Source of the DNA: Gloeotrichia echinulata CP02 | Lineage (GTDB): Bacteria; Cyanobacteriota; Cyanobacteriia; Cyanobacteriales; Nostocaceae | NCBI GenBank assembly: GCA_038087035.1 | Contig: CP051187.1 | Span: 5,151,001-5,215,000, forward strand | Direction of reading: 5' to 3' | DNA: 64,000 nt | In this document: piece after piece, positions 52,111 through 60,693 of the stretch | Layout: each line of letters starts with the position of its first letter | How positions within the stretch are numbered: position 1 is the first letter of the stretch | Made by a program: the position numbers and the translations under genes | Notes under the pieces: model-generated | Told to the model about the DNA's origin: nothing | Database searches by the model: none | What the model saw: the letters and a program-made list of their open reading frames with translations, nothing else

Positions 52111-53274
52111 ATCCAGAAACAACTTTTTAGCAGTTTGACCAGCTATCGACCAATTTAAACGATTTATATATTCATTAAATGATGAAAGAGCCAATTTTTC
52201 ATATTTTTGCTCATCAGTAAGATAATCTGCAATATAGTTACAGTAATCTCTGATATCGGCATCTACAGGAAAAGTTTTGCCATTTAGGTCATTTTTGATA
52301 ATACTAGGAATGCCTGCTAAATCGGTGGTTACGCAAGGAACACCAAAAGCGTTGGCTTCAATTAATACATTAGGAGTTACATCTGCCTGAGTCGGTAAAA
52401 TGAGAAAATGAGAATCAGCGAGCAAATCATAAAAATGTTGCTTGCCTGCAGGTGTAGACTTGTTAATGTATCCTACTGGCTTGACAAAATCTGGGAGATT
52501 TCCGCTATCTTTTGGTAAATCGCCGATAATTTTGAGTTCTATATTAAAGCCCATTTTTTTTAACTCTTTACTTACATCTAGGGCGATATTACCTCCTTTT
52601 CTTTGCCAATCAATGCCAATAAAAATCAATTTGTAAATCTCTGTACTTCTCGATTTTAGCAAAAGTTTAATATCTTCAATCGTTCTCTCTGGCTTTAATT
52701 CTAGATTTGAGCCTCTAGTAATGATTTGGATTTTATTTTGCTCTAAATTGTAAATTTCTGTGGCTTTTTTAGCCGCCCATTCCGATGCAAAAATGACTAA
52801 ACTAGATTTATCTAAAGCTAATTTCTCTAGCTGATAAATGCTTTTTTTGGTTTCTTGGCAAAGATTGCTTAAATATGGATAGAAATCTATCAATGCTGCT
52901 AAAACTGTATCCACCCAAAGCACTAATGGTTTTTGACAATTCAGATATGCTATTGGTGCAGACCCTTCTGTACACAAGATGATATCTACATCTAGATTAG
53001 ACAACTGTTTATCAATTTGGGCTGCATAATTTTTACTGACTATTGGGTCAGCCCATCTATAATAATCTTGGTGAAAGAAGTATCTATAAAAACTCCATTT
53101 ACTTTTAGTTAACCAAGAATATTTTTTCTGGAAATTACTTACATTCTCAATAGATATACTCTGTTGTGCTAAGGTTTGAAATATGTAATAATTTGACCCA
53201 TAATTTCCGACATTATGTTTTGTCCAGCCTGAAGTGTTCAGAATATCATAGGTACTTACATAAGCTAGTTTCAT
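52087..53274 (-). CDS. GT4-type glycosyltransferase with a MITE-encoded C-terminus
   Basis: 395 aa. A GT-B fold enzyme: an N-terminal domain (MKLAYVSTYDILNTSGWTKH start, CTEGSAPIAYLN) and a C-terminal Rossmann domain with KLIFIGIDWQRKGGNIALDV, KPVGYINKSTPAGKQHFYDL, and the donor-site motif HFLILPTQADVTPNVLIEAN. The last seven residues and the stop come from MITE-A. The gene follows the next one (53280-54320) by only 5 bp, so the two form an operon, probably making a surface glycan. Sugar donor and product are unknown; a link to the hps cluster 4 kb away is possible but unproven. Confidence 0.85.
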   Translation of the reverse strand: MKLAYVSTYDILNTSGWTKHNVGNYGSNYYIFQTLAQQSISIENVSNFQKKYSWLTKSKWSFYRYFFHQDYYRWADPIVSKNYAAQIDKQLSNLDVDIILCTEGSAPIAYLNCQKPLVLWVDTVLAALIDFYPYLSNLCQETKKSIYQLEKLALDKSSLVIFASEWAAKKATEIYNLEQNKIQIITRGSNLELKPERTIEDIKLLLKSRSTEIYKLIFIGIDWQRKGGNIALDVSKELKKMGFNIELKIIGDLPKDSGNLPDFVKPVGYINKSTPAGKQHFYDLLADSHFLILPTQADVTPNVLIEANAFGVPCVTTDLAGIPSIIKNDLNGKTFPVDADIRDYCNYIADYLTDEQKYEKLALSSFNEYINRLNWSIAGQTAKKLFLDLQPFSGK

Positions 53275-53279
53275 TCCAA

Positions 53280-54320
53280 TTACCTCTTAATTAACCGATA
53301 AAATTCCGCGTTTTTTTGACTTAAACTATACCAATCTAATTTGTCTAGGGGTGGACTTTGCGGACGTGGTTGCTGTATCGACCAATTTAAGCCTTCCTGG
53401 AGATTTTCTTGGGTTAATTCCCCAGTATAAAGTTTCATCCAATCTTCTCCCACTTCTGAATGAAGTTCTGGCATAGAACCTAGGTGAGGGGCTAAAATAG
53501 GACAGTCGAAGGAAAGCGCTAATAAAGCACTTCCAGAATTGAGAATTTCTTTAAACGGTAAAACAACTAATTCCGCAGCTTTGAAATATAGCTGAACTTG
53601 ATCATCGGGTACATATTTCAAAACCAACTTAATTTTGTCATCATTTTCCGATGCAGATAATATTTCGTTCTCCAAGTGAGGACGTTCTATTTTCCCTGCG
53701 ACTACTAATAACCAATCTGGCGGAGCTAACTGTCGAAAAATCTTGATTAAATGTGGGACATTTTTGTAAATATCTATATAACCAAAAAATAGCAGTATTC
53801 GATAGTTATCAGGTAGATTTAGTTCTATTCTTGCTTGATTACGGGTAATTTGATTAGGATAAAAATCTCGATAGTGTCCAGCAGGAAGAATACAACAGGG
53901 TTTATCTTTTAAAGGCGCTAAACAATTTTCTGCGATATCTTTTCCGGCTCCACTTAAACTAATATACCCATCAATGCGTTTGATAAATTCTTTTTGAAAC
54001 CAATCTGCTATCCTTACATGTAATATAAAATGGGGGTTTTCATCATGAATTGTCCAGATAATACGAGTTCCCCTAATCTTTGCCCAGTCTATCAAGATGA
54101 GCATAATTATAGCTCTCATCCATACTATTAATGGATGAGGATGTCTAACAATCGTTTCGACTACCCAATGAACATGAAAAATATCATATTTTTCTAGCAG
54201 AATCTTTTTGGGCGAAAATTCTTCTACTGTTACGTCTTGTTTTAACATATTTGTATATAAAAGCCAATTATAAGGATTTTTATATTTAGTTTTAAAGGCT
54301 GGATAGGCGATTACTTTCAT
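53280..54320 (-). CDS. GT4-type glycosyltransferase
   Basis: 346 aa. GT-B fold, with an N-terminal domain (DIFHVHWVVETIVRHPHPLI, RIIWTIHDENPHFILHVRIA, IDGYISLSGAGKDIAENCLA) and a C-terminal domain with ILLFFGYIDIYKNVPHLIKI, VPDDQVQLYFKAAELVVLPF and KEILNSGSALLALSFDCPIL, which includes the family's donor-binding region. The HVHW motif is common in bacterial exopolysaccharide GT4 enzymes. It is the first gene of the pair and has a promoter region full of small inverted repeats upstream. Confidence 0.86.
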   Translation of the reverse strand: MKVIAYPAFKTKYKNPYNWLLYTNMLKQDVTVEEFSPKKILLEKYDIFHVHWVVETIVRHPHPLIVWMRAIIMLILIDWAKIRGTRIIWTIHDENPHFILHVRIADWFQKEFIKRIDGYISLSGAGKDIAENCLAPLKDKPCCILPAGHYRDFYPNQITRNQARIELNLPDNYRILLFFGYIDIYKNVPHLIKIFRQLAPPDWLLVVAGKIERPHLENEILSASENDDKIKLVLKYVPDDQVQLYFKAAELVVLPFKEILNSGSALLALSFDCPILAPHLGSMPELHSEVGEDWMKLYTGELTQENLQEGLNWSIQQPRPQSPPLDKLDWYSLSQKNAEFYRLIKR

Positions 54321-54346
54321 ATTTGATTTTTCACAAAATACGTATT

Positions 54347-54449
54347 ATATCATGTCCGGTTATATGACCGTAATAAAATATTCTGTAGAGACGTTACATG
54401 TAACGTCTCTACATTGCGGGTATTATGGGTAAGCTCCCGGACATGATAT
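54347..54449. repeat. 103-bp inverted-repeat element (ATATCATGTCCGG ends)
   Basis: Perfect 13-bp inverted ends ATATCATGTCCGG and CCGGACATGATAT enclose a second palindrome, GTAGAGACGTTACATGTAAC continuing into GTCTCTAC. Only one copy lies in the window. The form is that of a MITE, but no target duplication is visible. Confidence 0.75.
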
Positions 54450-54666
54450 CAGGACTTTATTATTGACTACGAACTTACCCACCCAGCAAAGTTCAATGGA
54501 AGGATTTGCGATTTTTATCTGGGAAAAGTGATTTACAAAAAAATATGACAAACGGCTTTAATCCTATTGGACTGTCACAGCATCAAATAGGACGAAAGCA
54601 CAATATTATTTTATACACTTAAATCGATATTGGCGACATCTGCAACCTACTACGTACCAATAAGGC

Positions 54667-54938
54667 GTAGGGTGCGTTAGAAAACCAAACAACTCGGATT
54701 TAGCCAGGGGAACTCCACCCCCAACCCCCTAAGCGCAAGCGAGGAGGGGGCTATAATACAATACAGTTCAGTTAGACTCCAATGCTATACAGTGTACGGG
54801 CACGGCATCCAAAATCTTTTCTTCTAATGACAATTTTATTCGTGCCGTGCCCCTACGACCATTTTCCTTAACTGAACTGTATTGGGCTATGATATACCTC
54901 ATGTGATCACAAGAAGCTATAAGTTTGACGCACCCTAC
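54667..54938. repeat. GTAGGGTGCGT element carrying nested insertions
   Basis: The same 11-bp ends as 6156-6221 enclose 250 bp. Removing MITE-B and one copy of its 10-bp target duplication leaves about 136 bp, which still includes a palindromic CCAACCCCCTAAGCGCAAGC unit like the one at about 39056-39090. The right flank (GGAGATTTTTTTTAATTG) matches that of the 6.2-kb copy. Confidence 0.75.
54759..54884 (-). mobile_element. MITE-B copy 3 (126 bp, 10-bp target duplication)
   Basis: Inverted relative to the other two copies. Direct flanks GGCTATAATA (54749-54758) and GGCTATGATA (54885-54894) form a 10-bp target duplication with one mismatch. It is nested in the GTAGGGTGCGT element and so is the younger insertion. 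Confidence 0.93.
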
Positions 54939-54969
54939 AGATGGGAGATTTTTTTTAATTGGAAATCCC

Positions 54970-57639
54970 TTAACTGTTAATCGTTCCCTCCAACAATTTG
55001 ACCGCAGTTGGAGATACAGCAACCTTCACCGCCGGTTTTTTACTAAAAGACAGACCATTTTCACTCTGATCAATGAAAATTGTGTCTCCAGATATGAAGG
55101 TATTCTCCAATAACTTGGTAGCGATGGGGTTTTCGATTTCTCGCTGAATTGCTCGTTTCAGGGGACGGGCGCCATAAACTGGATCATAGCCGGTTTCGAC
55201 AAGGTAATCACAGGCGGCGGCGGATATATCGAAGGAGATTTTTTGCTCTTTGAGGAGATTTTCCACCCTTTTTAGCTGAATGCGGATGATATCGCGCATT
55301 TCTGAGCGATTGAGGGTGTGGAAGATAATGATATCATCGACGCGGTTGAGAAATTCGGGGCGGAAGTGCGATCGCAAGGCTTCGGTGACTCGTTTCTGCA
55401 TCATTTCATACTTGGAGTCATCACCTGATAAATCTAAGATGTGTTCGCTACCGATGTTGCTAGTCATGACAATAACGGTGTTCCGAAAATCTACTGTTCT
55501 CCCCTGGGAATCAGTAATTCTACCGTCATCTAGCACCTGTAATAAAATATTAAACACATCTGGATGTGCCTTTTCCACTTCATCCAACAGTACCACCGAG
55601 TAGGGACGGCGGCGAATAGCTTCGGAAAGTTGACCACCTTCCTCATAGCCGACATATCCGGGAGGCGCACCCACAAGGCGAGACACGGAGTGTTTTTCCA
55701 TGTACTCGGACATATCGAGGCGAACTAAAGCGTCATCGGAATCAAAGAGAAACTGCGCTAATGCACGAGCGAGTTCGGTTTTACCTACTCCTGTCGGTCC
55801 CATGAACAAAAATGAACCAATGGGACGACTGGGGTCTTTCATTCCCGCACGGGCGCGACGAATTGCGGCTGCTACTGCGGCTACGGCTTCCTGTTGTCCA
55901 ATGACTCGTTGATGCAAATGGCTTTCGAGTTGGAGTAATTTTTGCCTTTCCGATTCTAACAGGCGATTTACGGGAATTCCAGTCCATTTGGCGACGATTT
56001 CAGCAATATCGGCTTCGGTGACTTGTTCCCGTAGCAGGGTTGTACCTGTGTTTTGAATTTCTAAGAGTTTCGCTTCTGTGGCTTCGCGATCGCGCTGCAC
56101 TCCTTCCAGTTTACCATACTTAAGTTGGGCAGCTTTGTTGAGGTCATAGGCGCGTTCTGCTTGCTCAATTTGTACTCTCAAAGCATCTTCTTCTTTTTTC
56201 AAAGCGCTAATTGCTTCTAATACCTGCTTTTCACCTTGCCATTGTTCATTAAATACATGCTGTTTTTCGGTCAAATTGGCAATTTCTTGCTCAATTCGCT
56301 GCAAACGCTCTTTAGTTTGCGCTGTACCTTTTTCTTCTCCCGCCAATGACAGCTTTTCCATTTCTAGCTGCATCAGGCGGCGATCAATAGTTTCTAATTC
56401 TGCAGGTTTGGAGGTAATCTCCATTTTTAACTGTGCCGCAGCCTCATCCACTAAGTCAATGGCTTTATCAGGCAAGAACCGGTCAGAAATGTAACGTGCT
56501 GACAGGGTGGCTGCTGCTACCAAGGCTGAATCAGAAATTTTGACGTTGTGGTGGACTTCATAACGTTCTTTCAACCCGCGCAGGATGGAAATTGTATTTT
56601 CGACGCTGGGCTGATCTACAAATACTTGCTGAAAGCGGCGTTCTAAGGCCGCGTCTTTTTCAATGTGTTTGCGGAACTCATCCAAGGTAGTAGCGCCAAT
56701 ACAGCGCAGTTCTCCCCGCGCCAGCATTGGTTTGAGCAAATTCCCCGCATCCATAGCCCCTTGTTGATTGGAACCGGTTCCCACAACGGTATGCAGTTCG
56801 TCAATAAACAAGACAATTTGACCGTTAGATTCGGTGACTTCCCGCAGGACTGCTTTGAGACGGTCTTCAAATTCGCCTCGATATTTAGCCCCAGCAATCA
56901 AACTACCGATATCTAATGAAATCAATTGCCTGTTTTTGAGAGATTCGGGAACGTCGCCGTTAACCATTCGTTGTGCCAAAGCCTCAGCGATCGCAGTCTT
57001 ACCCACCCCAGGCTCACCAATCAAAACCGGATTATTTTTACTCCGGCGTGACAATACCTGGATTACCCGCCGAATTTCGTCATCACGCCCAATTACGGGG
57101 TCTAGCTTACCAGATTTTGCTTGTTCTGTCAAGTCTCTGCCAAATTTTTGGAGAGCTTCATAGCGAGACTCTGGGGTTTGATCTGTCACTTTTTGGCTAC
57201 CACGAACAGTTTTGATACTAGCCTCCAACTTAGGAGCGTCCGCATTAAAGCCTTTGAGTATCCGCCTTCCGATGCGTTCATCCTCAGCAAAAGCTAAGAG
57301 TATGTGTTCTACCGAGATAAAAGCATCCTTCATCTTGGTTCTAATTTCTTCAGCACGGTCAAGCATTACGTCTAAACTACGACCGAGGTAAAGTTGGTCA
57401 CTTTTACCAACCTTAGGCTGACGTTGGGTGTAGGCTTCTAATTGCTGTTGTAAGCGGATGGGATCTACCTCACAACGAGCTAGAATCTTGATGGCCAGAC
57501 TAGTTGGGTCTTCTAACAGAGCAATCATTAAATGTTCCACATCTAATTGCTGCTGTTGATAACCACGGACTATATCCTGAGATTTGACAATTGCTTCCCA
57601 GGCTTTATCAGTAAATTTATTCGGATCTGTAGGCTGCAT
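54970..57639 (-). CDS. clpB: ATP-dependent chaperone ClpB
   Basis: 889 aa, full-length Hsp100 disaggregase. The N domain (about 1-150) is followed by AAA-1 with GEPGVGKTAIAEALAQ (Walker A near 208-215) and VLFIDELHTVVG (Walker B), the middle coiled-coil domain (about 410-540, LMQLEMEKLSLAGEEKGTAQ) which marks ClpB rather than ClpC/A, and AAA-2 with GPTGVGKTELARALAQ and VVLLDEVEKAHPDV. The pore loop of AAA-1 is seen as AGAKYRGEFEDR and of AAA-2 as GAPPGYVGYEEGG. No ClpP-binding tripeptide is seen. Cyanobacteria usually carry two ClpB paralogues; I cannot say which this is. Confidence 0.96.
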   Translation of the reverse strand: MQPTDPNKFTDKAWEAIVKSQDIVRGYQQQQLDVEHLMIALLEDPTSLAIKILARCEVDPIRLQQQLEAYTQRQPKVGKSDQLYLGRSLDVMLDRAEEIRTKMKDAFISVEHILLAFAEDERIGRRILKGFNADAPKLEASIKTVRGSQKVTDQTPESRYEALQKFGRDLTEQAKSGKLDPVIGRDDEIRRVIQVLSRRSKNNPVLIGEPGVGKTAIAEALAQRMVNGDVPESLKNRQLISLDIGSLIAGAKYRGEFEDRLKAVLREVTESNGQIVLFIDELHTVVGTGSNQQGAMDAGNLLKPMLARGELRCIGATTLDEFRKHIEKDAALERRFQQVFVDQPSVENTISILRGLKERYEVHHNVKISDSALVAAATLSARYISDRFLPDKAIDLVDEAAAQLKMEITSKPAELETIDRRLMQLEMEKLSLAGEEKGTAQTKERLQRIEQEIANLTEKQHVFNEQWQGEKQVLEAISALKKEEDALRVQIEQAERAYDLNKAAQLKYGKLEGVQRDREATEAKLLEIQNTGTTLLREQVTEADIAEIVAKWTGIPVNRLLESERQKLLQLESHLHQRVIGQQEAVAAVAAAIRRARAGMKDPSRPIGSFLFMGPTGVGKTELARALAQFLFDSDDALVRLDMSEYMEKHSVSRLVGAPPGYVGYEEGGQLSEAIRRRPYSVVLLDEVEKAHPDVFNILLQVLDDGRITDSQGRTVDFRNTVIVMTSNIGSEHILDLSGDDSKYEMMQKRVTEALRSHFRPEFLNRVDDIIIFHTLNRSEMRDIIRIQLKRVENLLKEQKISFDISAAACDYLVETGYDPVYGARPLKRAIQREIENPIATKLLENTFISGDTIFIDQSENGLSFSKKPAVKVAVSPTAVKLLEGTINS

Positions 57640-57781
57640 CTTTAGAATTTTGGCTTTTGGGTTTTAGTTTTTGGATTTTAGTGTAAAATTGCGGATTCGG
57701 GAAGGATAAAAGATAGAGATATCTGTATGCTATAGTTCCAAATCACATAGTCAAACATAGTCAGACTTATGCAATTTAGCT

Positions 57782-58219
57782 TTAAGCGACTCTACTTTCA
57801 GCATGGACACGCTTAAATAGTGGAGTTATCCGCCTTGGATGTACTACCAGACACCCCCTATCCCTTAGAATAGACTGGAGACAGTCAAATCCTTCAGGAT
57901 TACTTTTTCTGCCGATGTTGTACCCTGCGTTCACGTCGGCATGAATCTTCAAACCATTTTTACTGATATACCACGCTCTTTCAACACGTCTTCCATTGAA
58001 GACGTACCTCACGAAGTTGTTAGGTTTGTAAATTGGGATATTGTCCCAATCAATAAAAGAAGCCAAACTCGTGTAAGATTCTTCTCCAACCTTAACGGTA
58101 ATACCGACTCGCTCCAATTTGTAAGTCAGGATCTCGATAAATTTAGCATGTGGTATTTGAGTAAAGCTTTGGTTTGTACGTTTACCTAAATTAAGACGTG
58201 TTTTCCATTGTTCATTTTT
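57782..58219 (-). pseudogene. tnpB 3' fragment of a zinc-finger-less TnpB
   Basis: The frame runs into the region from about 58219 without a start (NEQWKTRLNLGKRTNQSFTQ, the RuvC-II-adjacent segment) and continues through EESYTSLASFIDWDNIPIYK to KIHADVNAGYNIGRK, the RuvC-III motif, ending at 57782. About 145 C-terminal residues remain; the N-terminal two thirds are missing. The segment between EESYTS and HADVNAGYN has no Cys pairs, which marks the zinc-ribbon-less TnpB branch, unlike the remnants at 8.4, 10.3 and 12.8 kb. It lies about 140 bp upstream of clpB. Confidence 0.82.
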
Positions 58220-58303
58220 CCCTATGTCTTGCTTCCCAAAAATCTAAAATCCAAAACTTGTACTGAGCGAAGTCGAAGTATCCAAAATCTAAAATTCGGA
58301 GGG

Positions 58304-58696
58304 TCAACCGTCAACCTTCACTTGAATCAGTTCTACTTTATACCCATCTGGATCTTCAATAAAAGCAATGACTGTAGAACCATGTTTCATTGGACCTGGT
58401 TCTCGCGTTACTTTAGCGCCATGATTTTTGATTTGTTCACATGTGGCGTAAATATCATCGACGCCAAGAGCAATGTGACCATACCCAGTACCTAATTCGT
58501 ATTTTTCTACTCCCCAGTTGTAAGTGAGTTCTATGACTGCATTCTCGCTTTCGTCACCGTACCCGACAAAAGCCAGCGTAAATTCTCCCCCTGGATAATC
58601 TTTTCGGCGCAGTAATTTCATACCCAGGACTTGACAGTAAAACTTTAAGGACTCTTCCAGGTTCCCTACTCGTAGCATTGTGTGTAATACACGCAT
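58304..58696 (-). CDS. gloA: Lactoylglutathione lyase (glyoxalase I)
   Basis: 130 aa, one full vicinal-oxygen-chelate unit pair. The start RVLHTMLRVGNLEESLKFY carries the first metal His, VIELTYNWGVEKYELGTGYG the first Glu, GHIALGVDDIYATC the second His, and IEDPDGYKVELIQ the second Glu. All four ligands are present, and the short form suggests the Ni/Co-type bacterial enzyme that isomerises the methylglyoxal-glutathione hemithioacetal to S-lactoylglutathione. The ATG at 58696 is a clear start. Confidence 0.95.
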   Translation of the reverse strand: MRVLHTMLRVGNLEESLKFYCQVLGMKLLRRKDYPGGEFTLAFVGYGDESENAVIELTYNWGVEKYELGTGYGHIALGVDDIYATCEQIKNHGAKVTREPGPMKHGSTVIAFIEDPDGYKVELIQVKVDG

Positions 58697-58784
58697 ATTG
58701 ATCTTTTGTCTTTGTTAAGTTTTGTATTCAATTCTATCAATATTTTAGTGAGGAAAAATGGTACATTACACTTCGTTAACGCAC

Positions 58785-58898
58785 CCTAGTAGTCTGTCAA
58801 TTTTGTTTTGAGGGATTTTTGGTAGTGTGAGCGTCTCGCTCACGCGGGCAAGATGCCCGCACTACAGTCCATCATTTTTATCTTGACAGAGTACTAGG
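58785..58898. repeat. 114-bp inverted-repeat element between gloA and pstB
   Basis: The ends CCTAGTAGTCTGTCAA and TTGACAGAGTACTAGG are inverted repeats (15 of 16). Two short palindromes lie inside (GAGCGTCTCGCTC; GCGGGCAAGATGCCCGC). It is located just 3' of the pst operon, where it might also act as a transcript-end structure. One copy is seen in the window. Confidence 0.78.
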
Positions 58899-58929
58899 AA
58901 TATTGGATAATTTATTTTTTGGTATTGCC

Positions 58930-59736
58930 TTAACCAAATCTACCACTAATGTAATCTCTAGTATCTTGCTGCTGAGGAGAGTTAAAAATTACTTCTGTCG
59001 CGTCATACTCAACTAAATAGCCGCTACGACTACCGCCTTCTGACCTCTGGACGTTAAAGAATGCCGTCATATCCGATACCCGTGTAGCTTGTTGCATGTT
59101 GTGGGTAACGATGACGATGGTATATTGCTCTTTAAGTTGTTGAATTAGTTCTTCCACCCGTAGAGTCGAGATGGGGTCAAGGGCAGAGCAAGGTTCATCC
59201 ATCAGTATAACTTCTGGTTGGACGGCGATCGCCCGCGCAATACATAACCGTTGTTGTTGTCCACCAGATAAAGATAAACCACTTTCTCGCAGTTTGTCTT
59301 TAACTTCATCCCACAAAGCAGCTTGGCGCAAACTCCGTTCTACCAATTCATCCATATCACCTGTGTAGCCATTGATTTTGGCGCCAAAAGTAATATTGTC
59401 ATAAATTGATTTCGGAAATGGGTTTGGTCGTTGAAACACCATCCCAATTCGACGACGCACTTCTACAGGGTCAACTTCCGGTGCATACAAGTTTCTATCG
59501 TAAAAATAAACCTCACCTTCTGCCCGAAATGATTCTATCAAATCGTTGAGACGGTTATAGCAGCGCAGTAATGTACTTTTACCACAGCCAGAAGGACCGA
59601 TAAAAGCTGTAACGCGATTTTTGGGAATATTTAGCCAAACGTCCCGCACAGCTAAAAAGTTACCGTAGTAAATGTTGAGCTTTTCTGTACGTAAAACGGT
59701 TTCCGTGTCATTCGCGGTGCTAATGTTAGTAGCCAT
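58930..59736 (-). CDS. pstB: Phosphate ABC transporter ATP-binding protein PstB
   Basis: 268 aa from the ATG at 59736; a GTG two codons upstream is possible. Walker A is GPSGCGKSTLLRCYNRLNDL, the signature LSGGQQQRLCIARAIA, and Walker B VILMDEPCSALDPIST. RLNDLIE after Walker A is characteristic of PstB. It is the last gene of pstSCAB and drives high-affinity phosphate import. It lies about 55 bp after pstA. Confidence 0.96.
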   Translation of the reverse strand: MATNISTANDTETVLRTEKLNIYYGNFLAVRDVWLNIPKNRVTAFIGPSGCGKSTLLRCYNRLNDLIESFRAEGEVYFYDRNLYAPEVDPVEVRRRIGMVFQRPNPFPKSIYDNITFGAKINGYTGDMDELVERSLRQAALWDEVKDKLRESGLSLSGGQQQRLCIARAIAVQPEVILMDEPCSALDPISTLRVEELIQQLKEQYTIVIVTHNMQQATRVSDMTAFFNVQRSEGGSRSGYLVEYDATEVIFNSPQQQDTRDYISGRFG

Positions 59737-59791
59737 AAACACTCTACTGTAAGTTATAGGGATAGTAATGCGCCCTGGAGATACTTTTTAA

Positions 59792-60673
59792 CTAGGCCTT
59801 TTGACGAGTTGCCCAGCGAGTGATAATACTGGTAATCAGCACCATTAGTACCAAAATCAGTGACGCTGCCCAAGCTAGGGACTGTAAATTTTTATAGGGA
59901 CTAATCGCGAACCTATAAACCAAAACAGCCAGAGACGCGGTGGGTTTGAATAAGCTATCAGTCCAGAACTGGGAGAATAAAGCCGTAAATAGTAAAGGTG
60001 CGGTTTCGCCTGCAGCCCGTGCGATTGCTAAGGTAGATCCTGTGACAATTGCTGGTAGCGCTGCTGGTAACACTACTTGGCTGACAGTTTGAAAGTTAGT
60101 TGCGCCTAACCCGACAGATGCTTGTCGCAAATCTTGGGATACTAACTGCAAGGCTTCGTCAGTCGTGCGGACGATAATTGGTAACATCAAAATTGCTAAT
60201 GCAAAACCCCCACCTATCGCTGAGTATGAGCCTAAGTTGTATTTTGTCAAGGTCAAAACCACAATTCCATAGGCAAATACCCCAGCAATAATTGAGGGAA
60301 CTCCACTGAGGATGTTAGTTGCCAAACGTACTCCTCTAGCTATTTGAGCAGAACTAAATTCTGTTAAATAGATTGCTGCCAAAACACCGAATGGGACGCT
60401 AATTAACGCCCCAATGCCTACCATCAACAGTGTACCTAAAATGGCGTTACCAAAACCGCCTCCCTTTCTTAGGGGTGCTGGTGGGAGTTGAGTAAAAATA
60501 TCGAGACTCAGACTGCTAAAACCTTGGATGATAACGTAAGAAAGCACTGCTAGCAAAGGCACAAGCGCCAATACCCCACATGCAAAAGCGACACCTGTCA
60601 TCACTGAATTAAACAGTGTCCGCTTAGACATGGGGGCGCGAGTCAAGCTGCTTTCGGGAAAATTAGAAATCAT
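59792..60673 (-). CDS. pstA: Phosphate ABC transporter permease PstA
   Basis: 293 aa, a six-helix BPD-type permease. Hydrophobic segments begin with VMTGVAFACGVLALVPLLAV; the EAA-like cytoplasmic loop is DEALQLVSQDLRQASVGLGA followed by TNFQTVSQVVLPAALPAIVT, and the late ARAAGETAPLL is a Pst permease signature. An alternative start at the second Met (about residue 15, SKRTLFNS) is possible. It forms the heterodimer with PstC. It follows pstC by 20 bp. Confidence 0.95.
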   Translation of the reverse strand: MISNFPESSLTRAPMSKRTLFNSVMTGVAFACGVLALVPLLAVLSYVIIQGFSSLSLDIFTQLPPAPLRKGGGFGNAILGTLLMVGIGALISVPFGVLAAIYLTEFSSAQIARGVRLATNILSGVPSIIAGVFAYGIVVLTLTKYNLGSYSAIGGGFALAILMLPIIVRTTDEALQLVSQDLRQASVGLGATNFQTVSQVVLPAALPAIVTGSTLAIARAAGETAPLLFTALFSQFWTDSLFKPTASLAVLVYRFAISPYKNLQSLAWAASLILVLMVLITSIITRWATRQKA

Positions 60674-60693
60674 ATAGCAATCCTATAACTATG

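Larger units (their letters stand above)
54321..54969. other. 0.65-kb intergenic region filled with nested small elements
   Basis: It contains an inverted-repeat element (54347-54449), about 215 bp of unassigned sequence, and a GTAGGGTGCGT element (54667-54938) in which MITE-B copy 3 and a palindromic CCCCCTAAGCGCAAGCGAGG unit are nested. The right edge meets the clpB stop region. No gene is supported. Confidence 0.65.
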
